Origin: Dermacoccus abyssi
Lineage (GTDB): Bacteria; Actinomycetota; Actinomycetes; Actinomycetales; Dermatophilaceae
Reading direction: 5' to 3'
Assembly: GCF_003515945.1 (NCBI RefSeq)
Contig: NZ_QWLM01000021.1
Coordinates: 1 to 48,411, forward strand
Length of the DNA stretch: 48,411 bases
Part shown: in pieces, positions 32,640 through 41,051 of the stretch
How positions within the stretch are numbered: position 1 is the stretch's first letter
How the letters are laid out: the number at the start of each line of letters is the position of its first letter
Notes under the pieces: model-generated
The model's input: the letters and a program-made list of their open reading frames with translations, nothing else
Told to the model about the DNA's origin: nothing
Databases searched by the model: none
Position numbers and translations under genes: made by a program

Positions 32640-35372
32640 GTGGCCAAGCCGCTGTCATTGGCTGAGATTCGCAAGCGGAGTGTCGCGTTCGTTCGTGACT
32701 GGCGGGACGAGCCGGGGGCGGAGAAGCAGCAAGCTCACCAGTTCGTCGCAGACCTGCTCAAGGTCTACGGGCTCTCTGAATCCAAGGCTGCCTTGTACGA
32801 GAAGCGGGCGCGCCGCTCATCGACGGGCCGCGGTGGTTACATCGACGCTCTCGTGCCGGGACTGTGCGCGATCGAGATGAAGTCCAAGGGTGTTGATCTC
32901 GAAGCGGCCGAGCAGCAGGCCCTCGACTACCTCGATGCCCTTAGCGGCGCCGAGATGCCCCGCTGGGTCATCACGAGTGACTTCGCGACCTTCCGCCTGC
33001 TGGAGTTGTCACCCGATGGCGCTGACGCGATCACGTTCACGTTGGAGCAGCTCCCCGAACGATGCGACGCACTGGCCTTCTTGGCCGGCTACCAGCAACG
33101 AACGTTCGGCAGCCGCGAGCAAGAGCAAGCATCGGTCAAGGCCGCGAAACTCATGGGCAGCTTGTACGAGTCCCTCGAGGCATCTGGCTACGACGACCAC
33201 GATGCATCCGTGTTCCTAGTGCGCACCTTGTTCGCGCTGTACGCCGACGACGCAGGAGTGTGGGAACGCGACCTGTTCTACGAGTTCGTCGAAACCCGCA
33301 CCGCCGAGGACGGTTCTGATCTGGGCGCGCAGTTGAGCGTCCTGTTCCAGGCCCTCAATCGAGAAAGCAGCAAACGACAGCACACCCTCGACCCACTCGT
33401 TCAGCGATTCCCCTACGTCAACGGTGACCTGTTCGGGGAGTCGGTGAGCATCCCCTCGTTCGACTCGGAGATGCGCGAGAAACTCCTCGAGGCGTGCGCG
33501 TTCAACTGGTCGAAGATCAGCCCCGCAGTGTTCGGCAGCCTGTTCCAGTCAGTCAAAGACAAGGCCGCCCGGCGCGAGCTCGGCGAGCACTACACAACAC
33601 GCACCAACATCCTCAAGACGATCAACCCCTTGTTCATGGACGAGCTGCGAGAGCGCGCAGTCGCTGCGCACCACGACGTCAAGAAGCTGAAGAAGCTGCG
33701 GGAAGACCTAGCGAAGGTGCGCGTGTTCGACCCTGCCTGTGGTTGCGGCAACTTCCTCGTCGTGGCCTACGCCGAGATGCGGGCGCTTGACCTGCAGATC
33801 CTCGAACGTTTGCAGCAACTCGGGGCGCTGTCCGAGACGTTGTTCTTCGTCGCGGCGAACCTGAAGGTCACGTTGGATCACTTCGTTGGCCTTGAGCTGG
33901 AGGAATGGCCCGCACGCATCGCGGCCACGGCGCTGCACCTCGTCGACCACCAAGCCAACCTCGCGATGGAACTGTCACTCGGTGCGGCGCCCGAGCCGTT
34001 GCCGCTGACCAAGGTCGACTCCATCCACGTCGCGGACGCGCTCGATACCGACTGGCGGGCCATCCTGACACCGAGCAACGACGTGCGCATCGTCGGCAAC
34101 CCCCCATTCCTGGGGCACGCGACCCGCTCGGCCACGCAGGCGCAGCAGCTTCGCGAAGTGTGGGGCCGCCAAGACATCGGTCGCCTCGACTACGTCACAG
34201 CCTGGTTCAAGAAGGCGATCGACTACTTTGCTGGCTTCGAAGGCGGTCGCTTCGCTCTGGTATCGACGAACTCGATCGTGCAAGGTGAGCCCGTTCCGGC
34301 ATTGTTCGGCCCCATCTTCGAGGCAGGATGGCGCCTGCGCTTCGCCCACCGGACGTTCGCGTGGTCATCGGAAGCAGCGAACGCCGCCGCTGTGCACTGC
34401 GTCATCACCGGCTTCGACAAGAATGCGCAGCCGCCTGCACGCCTGTTCAGTTACCCCTCGCTCAAGGGCGAGGCCACCGAGGCCCCCGCCACGTCGATCA
34501 ACGCCTACCTCGTCGATGCACCCAACGTCCTGGTCGAACAGCGTCGACAGCCCCTCTCCCCCGAACTGCCCGCTTGCACGTTCGGCAACATGGCCCGTGA
34601 TGGTGGAGGCCTCATCGTGGAGGCTACCGACCATGACGCATTCGCCGCTGACCCGGTGGCCAGTAGGTACCTTCGCCCCTTCGTGGGCGCCCGAGAACTC
34701 CTGCACGACCTACCGCGATGGTGTCTGTGGATGGTCGACCTCGACCCCAGGGACGTCGCTGCAAGTCCGCTGCTCAAAGAGCGCCTCGAGTTCGTGCGCG
34801 AGACCCGAGCCAAAAGCAGAGCCGCTTCCACCGCAGCCATGGCAGCGACACCGCACCTGTTCGGCCAACGCTCCCAACCTGACGTCCCCTACCTCGTCAT
34901 CCCGAAGACCTCGAGTGAAACCCGCCTCTACTTCCCAACTAAGCACGCGATGCCGGAGACCATCGCGAGCGATCTCGTATTCACAGCGAAGGACTCGGAC
35001 GGGTTCCTTTTCGGCATCATCTCTTCATCCATGTTCCTCACGTGGCAGAAATCCGTGGGGGGCGCCCTTGAGTCCCGTCTGCGGTTCTCGAACACGATCG
35101 TGTGGAACAACCTGCCCCTGCCCACGCCCAGCATGAAGACACGGTCGGCGGTCATCGCAGCTGGGAAGGACGTTCTCGCCGCACAAGCGTTGCACCCGCA
35201 GCGGTCCCTCGCAGAGCACTACAACCCCCTCGCGATGGACCCCGCGCTACTCAAGGCTCACGCTGGCCTCGACCGGGTCGTCGACAAGGCCTTCGGAGCA
35301 CGAAAGAGCCTGCACACCGAGCAGGACCGTCAGGCCGTCCTGTTCCGCCGCTACGCCGAACTCACCGCGTAA
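32640..35372 (+). CDS. MmeI-like type IIL restriction-modification enzyme
   Basis: 910 residues, near the 919 of MmeI. The N-terminal nuclease is seen as YIDALVPG with Asp69 and Glu79-Met-Lys81 in the CAIEMKSKG stretch, the same layout as MmeI. A helical connector follows, then an N6-adenine methylase with motif I FDPACGCGNFLVVAY (about 362-376) and motif IV NPPF (about 487-490), and a target-recognition domain and C-terminal part. One chain both methylates one strand and cuts about 20 bp away from its site. Start GTG 32640 is preferred because the 24 residues before it are unlike the family and GAGGAG precedes it. Confidence 0.85.
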   Translation: MAKPLSLAEIRKRSVAFVRDWRDEPGAEKQQAHQFVADLLKVYGLSESKAALYEKRARRSSTGRGGYIDALVPGLCAIEMKSKGVDLEAAEQQALDYLDALSGAEMPRWVITSDFATFRLLELSPDGADAITFTLEQLPERCDALAFLAGYQQRTFGSREQEQASVKAAKLMGSLYESLEASGYDDHDASVFLVRTLFALYADDAGVWERDLFYEFVETRTAEDGSDLGAQLSVLFQALNRESSKRQHTLDPLVQRFPYVNGDLFGESVSIPSFDSEMREKLLEACAFNWSKISPAVFGSLFQSVKDKAARRELGEHYTTRTNILKTINPLFMDELRERAVAAHHDVKKLKKLREDLAKVRVFDPACGCGNFLVVAYAEMRALDLQILERLQQLGALSETLFFVAANLKVTLDHFVGLELEEWPARIAATALHLVDHQANLAMELSLGAAPEPLPLTKVDSIHVADALDTDWRAILTPSNDVRIVGNPPFLGHATRSATQAQQLREVWGRQDIGRLDYVTAWFKKAIDYFAGFEGGRFALVSTNSIVQGEPVPALFGPIFEAGWRLRFAHRTFAWSSEAANAAAVHCVITGFDKNAQPPARLFSYPSLKGEATEAPATSINAYLVDAPNVLVEQRRQPLSPELPACTFGNMARDGGGLIVEATDHDAFAADPVASRYLRPFVGARELLHDLPRWCLWMVDLDPRDVAASPLLKERLEFVRETRAKSRAASTAAMAATPHLFGQRSQPDVPYLVIPKTSSETRLYFPTKHAMPETIASDLVFTAKDSDGFLFGIISSSMFLTWQKSVGGALESRLRFSNTIVWNNLPLPTPSMKTRSAVIAAGKDVLAAQALHPQRSLAEHYNPLAMDPALLKAHAGLDRVVDKAFGARKSLHTEQDRQAVLFRRYAELTA

Positions 35373-35378
35373 CGAGCA

Positions 35379-35948
35379 ATGGGGACCTCGATGTGCACAA
35401 TGCCCACCGACCTATCCATGACCGTTCTAGCCCCACTGATCGGCTCGGGAATGATCGGCTTGCTCCTGGTGATGTGGAACAACCTCCGGCACGGACGGAA
35501 ATATCATGAGGTGAAGCTCGCGGACATGAGCGAGTTGGCTCCCGATGATCGCCGTTGGACCCTGCTGGGACTCGGGTGGTTTCTCGCCACTCTCGTAATC
35601 GCCCTCCTGTATGCCGGGGTCACCGAAGCGGCCAAGAGGATCGCCGATTGGGCGGGAGCCTGTGGTGCCCCATTGCCCGGTAGCTCGATGTGGCCACCGA
35701 CAGTAGTGTTCGCGATCTTCACCTTGATTTCGGCAGGCAGTCTCATGGCGAAGCCGTTGACGCCTCGGTGGCGCACCGCGGCGACGGGAGCCGCTTGGGG
35801 CTTCCTGTCTCTCACAGTCGGATTCGCGGTCGCCGTTTTCACCGCAGACCCTGCATGGCTGGTGTGGTTGCCTACTGCCGCGACCCTCGTGCCGATTCTG
35901 GCACCCTTCCGTCGTAGAACAGATCACGGAGACCACGTAGGCCGTTAG
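35379..35948 (+). CDS. Hypothetical membrane protein
   Basis: 189 residues with about five hydrophobic segments: MTVLAPLIGSGMIGLLLVMW (14-33), LLGLGWFLATLVIALLYAGV, VVFAIFTLISAGSLMA, TGAAWGFLSLTVGFAVAVF and WLVWLPTAATLVPIL. The first soluble part has the charged stretch YHEVKLADMSELAPDDRRW. No family is recognised. It follows the restriction gene by 6 bp and could be co-transcribed with it. Confidence 0.6.
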   Translation: MGTSMCTMPTDLSMTVLAPLIGSGMIGLLLVMWNNLRHGRKYHEVKLADMSELAPDDRRWTLLGLGWFLATLVIALLYAGVTEAAKRIADWAGACGAPLPGSSMWPPTVVFAIFTLISAGSLMAKPLTPRWRTAATGAAWGFLSLTVGFAVAVFTADPAWLVWLPTAATLVPILAPFRRRTDHGDHVGR

Positions 35949-35957
35949 TGACCCGCA

Positions 35958-36314
35958 GTGCTCGCTAGCCTCCGGCATGACAGTCAACACCGACTGCGTC
36001 TTACGAACTGGAGTTGCCATGCCCCACCCCCCCTTCGCGCACCCCGTACTCCTCACGAGGCCTCTGGGCAGCGCGCACTGGCCACCCTTGCCTTGGCAGC
36101 AAGTGTGCTTGCCTTCGCTTTCGCCCTGACCCAGGCCCTTGGCGGCGAGGGTAGCCAGGCGCTGCGCCTCACCCTCATGGCCTGCATATTGCTGTTCGGC
36201 GGGCTCTCGATTCGGCACCAAGCGCGCGATTTTGAGAGCCAGCGCCTTGAGGGCGACATGCGACACTCAAGCGAGCAGGAGGTGATTCCAATGGAATCAC
36301 CGCATCGTCGGTGA
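35958..36314 (+). CDS. Hypothetical small membrane protein (start uncertain)
   Basis: 118 residues with two transmembrane helices, ALATLALAASVLAFAFALT and LRLTLMACILLFGGLSI. The first 35 residues look unlike coding sequence. ATG 36019 has a GGAG site (36010-36013) but lies in another frame, and a C7 tract at 36027-36033 directly follows. One more C would join it to the helices. So the true start may be 36019 with a tract-length change. The end overlaps palindrome B and the convergent gene. Confidence 0.45.
   Translation: MLASLRHDSQHRLRLTNWSCHAPPPLRAPRTPHEASGQRALATLALAASVLAFAFALTQALGGEGSQALRLTLMACILLFGGLSIRHQARDFESQRLEGDMRHSSEQEVIPMESPHRR
36284..36298. repeat. GATTCC-N3-GGAATC palindrome, copy B
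   Basis: GATTCC AAT GGAATC, extended by GT and AC on either side. It lies within the last codons of the small membrane protein and at the 3' end of the convergent gene. Confidence 0.75.
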
Positions 36315-36890
36315 CTCACTCACGCGAGCTCGCACGGGAGAGGTGATTGCGATCTCGCCGGTGTGACGACGCCAAATATCGCGCGTCTCGAGGGCGTCGA
36401 GGTCGACCACGGCAAACAGTGCACCTTCGGCGCTGACTCCGTTGGCGGCCAAAGCTACGGCGTCGAGGGGCGCCTGGGAGAAGTAGACCGCTGCCCGAGG
36501 CAGACGGGGACGATCCCGAGTCCACATGCGCGACTGCTTGCGGCAATAGGCAGGATCGAGGATGACCACGCCAGCAGCGTCAGGGACGGCTGATCTGGAC
36601 ACGTGAAACAGGCCCGTGGCGCGAATATCGGTGAGCTCACGTAACGTGATGGGCCGGTAACCAGCTGCACACATCATCACCGCCAGGGCAGCTGGGATGA
36701 GAGCGAGTTGGAACAAGAGCCGATGTCCTGTCGGCAGGACGACGAGGGCGAAGACGACGAGCAGCGCAATCCCCGAAAGGCTCGCGGCTCGATCACCGCG
36801 GAACGGATACGCGAGGGCGCGGGCATACGTCACGACATCAGCGCGCTTCCAGTTCCGCCGTCGAGCCTCGGGGGGCTTGGAGCTGACCAT
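36297..36890 (-). CDS. Hypothetical protein with two N-terminal membrane helices
   Basis: 197 residues. The hydrophobic pair SLSGIALLVVFALVVLPTG and LALIPAALAVMMCAAGY (about 36-82) is followed by a soluble C-terminal part with AAGVVILDPAYCRK and SAEGALFAVVDLDALETRD. The latter alternates strands and helices like a small nuclease- or RNase-type domain, but I cannot name it. It is convergent with the upstream membrane protein and shares palindrome B at its 3' end. It is divergent from the next gene, whose longer frame would overlap it by 180 bp. Confidence 0.5.
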   Translation of the reverse strand: MVSSKPPEARRRNWKRADVVTYARALAYPFRGDRAASLSGIALLVVFALVVLPTGHRLLFQLALIPAALAVMMCAAGYRPITLRELTDIRATGLFHVSRSAVPDAAGVVILDPAYCRKQSRMWTRDRPRLPRAAVYFSQAPLDAVALAANGVSAEGALFAVVDLDALETRDIWRRHTGEIAITSPVRARVSESPTMR

Positions 36891-36896
36891 TGCCTC

Positions 36897-37232
36897 ATGG
36901 TCGCTTGCGCGCCCACCCTTGTGCGTGACATTCCGGCCAAAAGCGGCGACGATCCCGTCATGGACATCGTCACATCAAGTGGGTGGCTCTTCTTTGGGTG
37001 CGTGCTCGTCCCGGCTTTCGTGGGTCTTTGCGTGGCCTCACGGTGCGGGGCGCGCACGCTCGAGGACACATTGTGTTTGCGTGGCGCGCCGTGGCCACTG
37101 GGCAGGTGCTGGCAGCACAAGGGTCGGTTGTCGATTCTCGACCTCGTGTCTCTGGCCTTCCTCGCCGTCGCGGTAGGCGGCTACTTCTACTGGTCTGGTC
37201 ATCACGTCGGCCCCATGCTCAACCTGGTCTGA
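36897..37232 (+). CDS. Hypothetical small membrane protein
   Basis: 111 residues from ATG 36897, or 90 from ATG 36960. Two hydrophobic segments: WLFFGCVLVPAFVGLCVAS and ILDLVSLAFLAVAVGGYFYW. The frame is open to 36708, but that part overlaps the opposite-strand gene and is Glu/Arg-rich without pattern. Cys-rich middle (CLRGAPWPLGRC). No family is recognised. Confidence 0.4.
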   Translation: MVACAPTLVRDIPAKSGDDPVMDIVTSSGWLFFGCVLVPAFVGLCVASRCGARTLEDTLCLRGAPWPLGRCWQHKGRLSILDLVSLAFLAVAVGGYFYWSGHHVGPMLNLV

Positions 37233-37420
37233 GTCGAGGAGCTTTTCCCGTCAGCGCACGAGGTGTTCGATTCGCTCGTCGCAGCGGCCGGTATCGGTAA
37301 GCGTCGGTCCTCTTCGTGCTGCAGGGCGCTCGGGTAGGCGGCTACGCCGTCGCCCAGCCGCAACGCCCGCGAGATTTGGGGCCGCACGACGTTGCGTCCA
37401 GACACGTGAGTGGCGAGGGG

Positions 37421-37450
37421 TTGACCTCCCCATTCGCGCGCGATTAAGGT
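37421..37450 (+). promoter_or_regulatory. Sigma70-like promoter candidate
   Basis: TTGACC at 37421-37426 and TAAGGT at 37445-37450, 18 bp apart, 67 bp before the NYN gene. Transcription would pass straight into the terminator at 37463. Confidence 0.5.
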
Positions 37451-37462
37451 GTTCGTATTCCG

Positions 37463-37499
37463 CCCCGCCTCCCACCTCGGGAATGGCGGGGTTTTTTTG
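37463..37499 (+). terminator. Intrinsic terminator in the leader of the NYN gene
   Basis: CCCCGCC (37463-37469) pairs with GGCGGGG (37485-37491), followed by seven T. It lies 18 bp before the GTG of the NYN gene and only about 40 bp after the promoter candidate, so it acts as an attenuator or ends a very short RNA. Confidence 0.75.
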
Positions 37500-37516
37500 T
37501 CTCGAGGAGCCCACAG

Positions 37517-38149
37517 GTGAAGCCTTCGCCGCCACCAGAGAGCGTTGTTGTTCTCATCGACTACGAAAACGTACAGCGGACTGCCACGCGCCGCTTCCTT
37601 CAGATCGGCGCTGACAGGGGGAAGTCTGGCCACATCAACCCGCGCAAGTTGGCCGAACTCCTCGTTGCCAAGAGGAAGCGGCCGAGCTACCTGCTCGAAG
37701 CACGGGCCTACCGAGGGCGTCCGAGTCCTCACCACCAGCCCACCTCCACTGCAGCGAATGACCGGCAGCACAGCGATTGGTGTGACGCTGGCGTGACCGT
37801 CGTGCGCCGCAACCTTTCCTACCCCGACGACTGGCCCAGTACGCCACCAACGGAGAAGGGCATAGACGTCGCACTCGCTGTTGACGCTGTGCGACTCGCG
37901 GCGCTGCGACGGGCCGACACGATCATCATCGTCTCTCACGACAAGGATCTTCTGCCTGCCGTCGAGACGATCATCGAGTTGCCGGGTTGCCACGTGGAGG
38001 TAGCAGCCTGGAGCGAGTGCCACCGTCTGAAGCTAGACGCCTCGACCGCGGAGGACTTGAGTGTCTCCATCGGGACACCGTGGTGTCACTTCCTCAGCGA
38101 GCAAGACTTCAACGCTGTGCGGGACCCCGTCGACTACACCAAGGAATAG
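37517..38149 (+). CDS. NYN-domain (PIN-like) RNase protein
   Basis: 210 residues with the NYN/PIN-like fold. VVVLIDYENVQ (10-20) has the first catalytic Asp, GIDVALAVDAVRLA gives the second acidic cluster and TIIIVSHDKDLLPAV the third Asp pair; this is the LabA/NYN acid set of metal-dependent RNases. Insertions (about 65-85, with RGRPSPHHQPTSTAAND) are longer than usual. Start GTG 37517 is set by the terminator 18 bp upstream. The C-terminal 40 residues are unrecognised. Palindrome C lies just after the gene. Confidence 0.75.
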   Translation: MKPSPPPESVVVLIDYENVQRTATRRFLQIGADRGKSGHINPRKLAELLVAKRKRPSYLLEARAYRGRPSPHHQPTSTAANDRQHSDWCDAGVTVVRRNLSYPDDWPSTPPTEKGIDVALAVDAVRLAALRRADTIIIVSHDKDLLPAVETIIELPGCHVEVAAWSECHRLKLDASTAEDLSVSIGTPWCHFLSEQDFNAVRDPVDYTKE

Positions 38150-38168
38150 CGGACATCGACGCGGCAGC

Positions 38169-38201
38169 GTGAGGGGTGATTCCAGTGGAATCACCCCTCA
38201 C
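38169..38201. repeat. GATTCC-N3-GGAATC palindrome, copy C, extended to 33 bp
   Basis: Arms of 15 bp (38169-38183 and 38187-38201) are perfectly complementary around AGT. Besides a protein site it can form a strong hairpin between the two convergent genes and so may double as a terminator. Confidence 0.8.
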
Positions 38202-38212
38202 GTGCGACGAAG

Positions 38213-38674
38213 CTACGCGAGTCGGTTGGGGAGGCGCGCTGGCGCTGGAGGCAGTTGCCCGTGGCGCTGCACGGACTGTTGGACGGCGACGTGGATGGCT
38301 TCTGCGATCCAGGTGCTCTCGGCGAGGAACCGATCGGCGTGTTCGTCGTCGCGCCGCGCGGCGCTCACGAGGTCATGCGTGCCGTCAACGACGGTCCAGT
38401 TGCGCATCTGGCCTCGCGTGGAGTGGATGACGCGCTCTCGCGCGAGAGCCGCGCGCTCCTGCGGCGAGCGGGCGGCGTGGCGGGCAATGGCGGCATGGAC
38501 CCAGGCCGGGAACACCCCGTGCTCGTGGTCAGCTCGCCAGTCTGCGAGGTACGCCGACTTCGCGTCAGCAAACTCCTCGTCGTAGAAGTAAGCATTGACT
38601 CGCTCCCCCACGGACACCTCCCTCTGCCAGCCGATTGGTCCAGTTCGAGGGTATCGGAATTTGCCTTGTATCAC
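38213..38674 (-). CDS. Hypothetical protein
   Basis: 153 residues, mostly alpha-helical: VNAYFYDEEFADAKSAYLAD, WVHAAIARHAARSPQERAAL, STWIAEAIHVAVQQSVQRHG. Charged and without membrane segment or signal peptide. No family recognised; a DNA- or RNA-binding role on the element is possible from its size and charge. It ends 11 bp from palindrome C. The 156-residue frame on the other strand (38255-38725) has poorer composition and is taken as a shadow. Confidence 0.5.
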   Translation of the reverse strand: MIQGKFRYPRTGPIGWQREVSVGERVNAYFYDEEFADAKSAYLADWRADHEHGVFPAWVHAAIARHAARSPQERAALARERVIHSTRGQMRNWTVVDGTHDLVSAARRDDEHADRFLAESTWIAEAIHVAVQQSVQRHGQLPPAPARLPNRLA

Positions 38675-38759
38675 CCTATTGACTTAACTCACTGCATCCA
38701 CTTAACTAGCCGTACGCGGTCCTGATCGGCAGGGCCGACGACCTGAGGAAGTGGCCTCG

Positions 38760-39068
38760 ATGAGCAAGCCCACGAGTGAGTTTTCCCAGTTCTGCGCTGA
38801 CGAGGTGGTGGCGCTGCGCCGCGCACAGCCGACCACCGCTGAGGGCGTCGTCGCCCTTGTGCGCGTCTTCGATCCGGCCGACGCCGGCTCTCGAGCCGAC
38901 GCCGTCTATTCCGGCCCGGACCTGTTCGAGCAGATCAGCCCGGCCGGGTGGCAGATCGAGTGGCGCGAGGACGCGTGCTGGTTGGCCGTCCATCCCGAGA
39001 CCGGTTCACGCCTGGGCCACTACGAAGGCCTGCTGTACGCCGAGCCCTCACTGGCCGCGACCGCGTGA
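38760..39068 (+). CDS. Hypothetical small protein
   Basis: 102 residues from ATG 38760: SEFSQFCADEVVALRRAQPT, VVALVRVFDPADAGSRADAV, ISPAGWQIEWREDACWLAV. Soluble, acidic, ordered-looking. No family recognised. GAGGAAG at about 38744-38750 serves as ribosome site. It begins the rightward run of genes that leads to parB. Confidence 0.5.
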   Translation: MSKPTSEFSQFCADEVVALRRAQPTTAEGVVALVRVFDPADAGSRADAVYSGPDLFEQISPAGWQIEWREDACWLAVHPETGSRLGHYEGLLYAEPSLAATA

Positions 39069-39165
39069 GCCGCGTGCCATGCGAGACCTCTCCAGCGAAG
39101 GCCCCGTGACGGGGCAGCTGACCATGCTTGCCACCCCTCCCGAGAACGATCGAAAGAAGGACACC

Positions 39166-39483
39166 ATGACCACGATCACCCGCACCCTCGACGGCCTGCA
39201 CGCCCTGCGCGTGACTCGCGACCTGCTCGTCGACCGCGAAGCGCAACGCGCCGACGTCCTGGCCCGCGAGATGGCCGAGACGGAGACGACTAAGCGTTTC
39301 GTCGAGGTCGATGACATGCGCGCCACGATCAATGAGGACCGCGCCGAGGACCTCAATACCCTGCTCGACCTGATCAGCCCGTGCCCGGAGTGTGGCGCCG
39401 AGCTCGGGCAGCTGTGCGAGGCCTCCTGCCAAGAGCGCACGCACGAAGGCGCTCCGGTGTTGTCCGACCTCGACCTCGGGTGA
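39166..39483 (+). CDS. Hypothetical small protein with Cys4 cluster
   Basis: 105 residues from ATG 39166 with GAAAGAAGGA just ahead. The helical N-terminal part (LDGLHALRVTRDLLVDREAQ, RADVLAREMAETETTKRF) leads to a likely zinc-binding end, CPECGAELGQLCEASC. The stop codon TGA is the first bases of palindrome D. It may be translated from ATG 39124, adding 14 residues. Function unknown; presumably part of the element backbone. Confidence 0.6.
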   Translation: MTTITRTLDGLHALRVTRDLLVDREAQRADVLAREMAETETTKRFVEVDDMRATINEDRAEDLNTLLDLISPCPECGAELGQLCEASCQERTHEGAPVLSDLDLG

Positions 39484-39496
39484 TTCCAGTGGAATC
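39482..39496. repeat. GATTCC-N3-GGAATC palindrome, copy D
   Basis: GATTCC AGT GGAATC. Its first base pairs overlap the stop codon (39481-39483) of the upstream gene, and it stands 68 bp before parB. Confidence 0.8.
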
Positions 39497-39563
39497 AACG
39501 GCGTGTGATCCCCGATTTTCGGCCCCTAATACATACATTTATTCGCAGTAGACGAAAGGTCAG

Positions 39564-41051
39564 ATGATGGCTGAGAAGAAGACGGGTTTGGGGGGTGCGC
39601 CCCTGCAGCGCCGTGAGCCGAAGGCGCGCAAGAGCGCGTCGCTGGTGAGCGCGGTACGCACGCAGGACGAGTCGAGCGTGCTGTACCTGGCGTTGTCCGA
39701 GATCGCGGACAACCCGGAGAACCCCGAGGCGCGTGTCCAGGACGTGGCGGAGTTGGCCGACTCGATGCGCGAGGTGGGGCAGCTACAGCCTGGCCTCGTC
39801 GTCGACGCTGGCGAGTTCGTCGCGGAGTACCCGCAGCACGCCGAGGCCGTCGCCGGGCGGGCGTGGGTACTGCTGGCGGGGCACCGTCGTCGCGCGGCCG
39901 CGCAGGCCGCAGGCCTCGACACGTTCCAGGCCCTGCGACGTGGCGTTGCACGTCTCGACGAGACGGTGCTGCACGAGAACGTGCATCGCAAGGCGCTGAC
40001 CGCAATTGAGGAAGCCCAGGCTTTCGGGCGGGTCATGGAGCGGCGCGGTCTGAGCCAGCGGGACATGGCGCGGCACGCGGGCGTTTCGCAGTCGCACGTC
40101 GCCAAGCGTCTCAAGCTGCTCAAGCTGCCCGAGAGCTTGCAGCAGGCCGTCAGTGAGGACGTGCTCGCCCCAGCGAAGGCTGTCAAGTTGATGACCGACG
40201 AGAGTGAGGAGACACTCGCGGAGATCGGCGCGCAATGGGCCGATGTCGAGGCTCGGCCTGGGTGGGCGCACTCACCCGCCGACATCGTTCATGACGCACG
40301 GCAGACGGTTGCGCGTGCCCGCCGCGTCGAGGCCGCACGGGCGAAGGCCGATGCTGAGGGTGTGGAGTTCCTCGAGGACCCGCCCGCGACGTTCGGACAG
40401 TTCAAGGTGTATGACCACCGGTTGCTCACAAAGAAGGATGTCGAGGCAGCCCGCGAGCGGGGCGACCTCGTGTACGCGCCCTCGACGTCGTGGGGCGAGA
40501 ACGTCGAGCCGCTGGCATACCGTCGCAGCGTGCCCACCTCGCCGAACACGCCGTCGAGCGACGGGCAGGCGGAGCAGAGGGAGCGAGTGAAGGCGGACAA
40601 GGCCGCGACGAAGGCGCGCCGCGCGTTCCTCGCGGAGACCGTCAAGCGGAAGCCGACGACGGCTGAGGTGACGCGGTTGTTGACGATGACCGCGTTGGCG
40701 GGGGAGTCGATGATGTCCCACGTGACGGGCCTGGCGCGGCAGTTGGCGCAGGGTGCGGGCATCGGTCCCGCGCAGGAGATCGACTGGGACTGGCGCGGCG
40801 CGTTGGCCGATGTCGAGAAGGCTTCGACGCGTGAGCACCTCGCGTGGATCATCACTCTCGCGATCTGGGAAGACCGGATCAAGAACTCCCACAGCCTCTA
40901 CCTGTCGACGGAAGACATCGCGTACCTCGAGCACCTCACCGAGCGCGGGTACGTGCTGAGCGATTTCGAGCAAGAAAAAGTGAATGATGCCCGCGCCCGC
41001 CTCCAGGAGGACGCGGCCGAGGACCAGGACAGCGAAGGGGAGCAGGCATGA
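39564..41051 (+). CDS. parB: ParB/RepB/Spo0J-like partition protein
   Basis: 495 residues, longer than chromosomal ParB (about 330). The N-terminal CTPase part shows LSEIADNPENPEARVQDVAE, LADSMREVGQLQPGLV, VLLAGHRRRAAAQAAG (the GxRR box) and ENVHRKALTAIEEAQAF. The helix-turn-helix is LSQRDMARHAGVSQSHVAKR. The long C-terminal part (240-495) is charged and helical and has no match I recognise. ParB binds centromere sites and spreads, working with ParA for inheritance. It precedes parA, the reverse of the common parA-parB order, and overlaps it by 4 bp (ATGA). The nearest palindrome is copy D. Confidence 0.9.
   Translation: MMAEKKTGLGGAPLQRREPKARKSASLVSAVRTQDESSVLYLALSEIADNPENPEARVQDVAELADSMREVGQLQPGLVVDAGEFVAEYPQHAEAVAGRAWVLLAGHRRRAAAQAAGLDTFQALRRGVARLDETVLHENVHRKALTAIEEAQAFGRVMERRGLSQRDMARHAGVSQSHVAKRLKLLKLPESLQQAVSEDVLAPAKAVKLMTDESEETLAEIGAQWADVEARPGWAHSPADIVHDARQTVARARRVEAARAKADAEGVEFLEDPPATFGQFKVYDHRLLTKKDVEAARERGDLVYAPSTSWGENVEPLAYRRSVPTSPNTPSSDGQAEQRERVKADKAATKARRAFLAETVKRKPTTAEVTRLLTMTALAGESMMSHVTGLARQLAQGAGIGPAQEIDWDWRGALADVEKASTREHLAWIITLAIWEDRIKNSHSLYLSTEDIAYLEHLTERGYVLSDFEQEKVNDARARLQEDAAEDQDSEGEQA

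Noticed and set aside
37440-37500. tRNA 3' end (GTTCGTATTCC resembles a T-loop)
   Set aside because: No matching acceptor stem or anticodon arm upstream; better explained as a terminator hairpin.
38255-38725. 156-residue plus-strand frame
   Set aside because: Overlaps the better-composed minus-strand gene 38213-38674 almost entirely.
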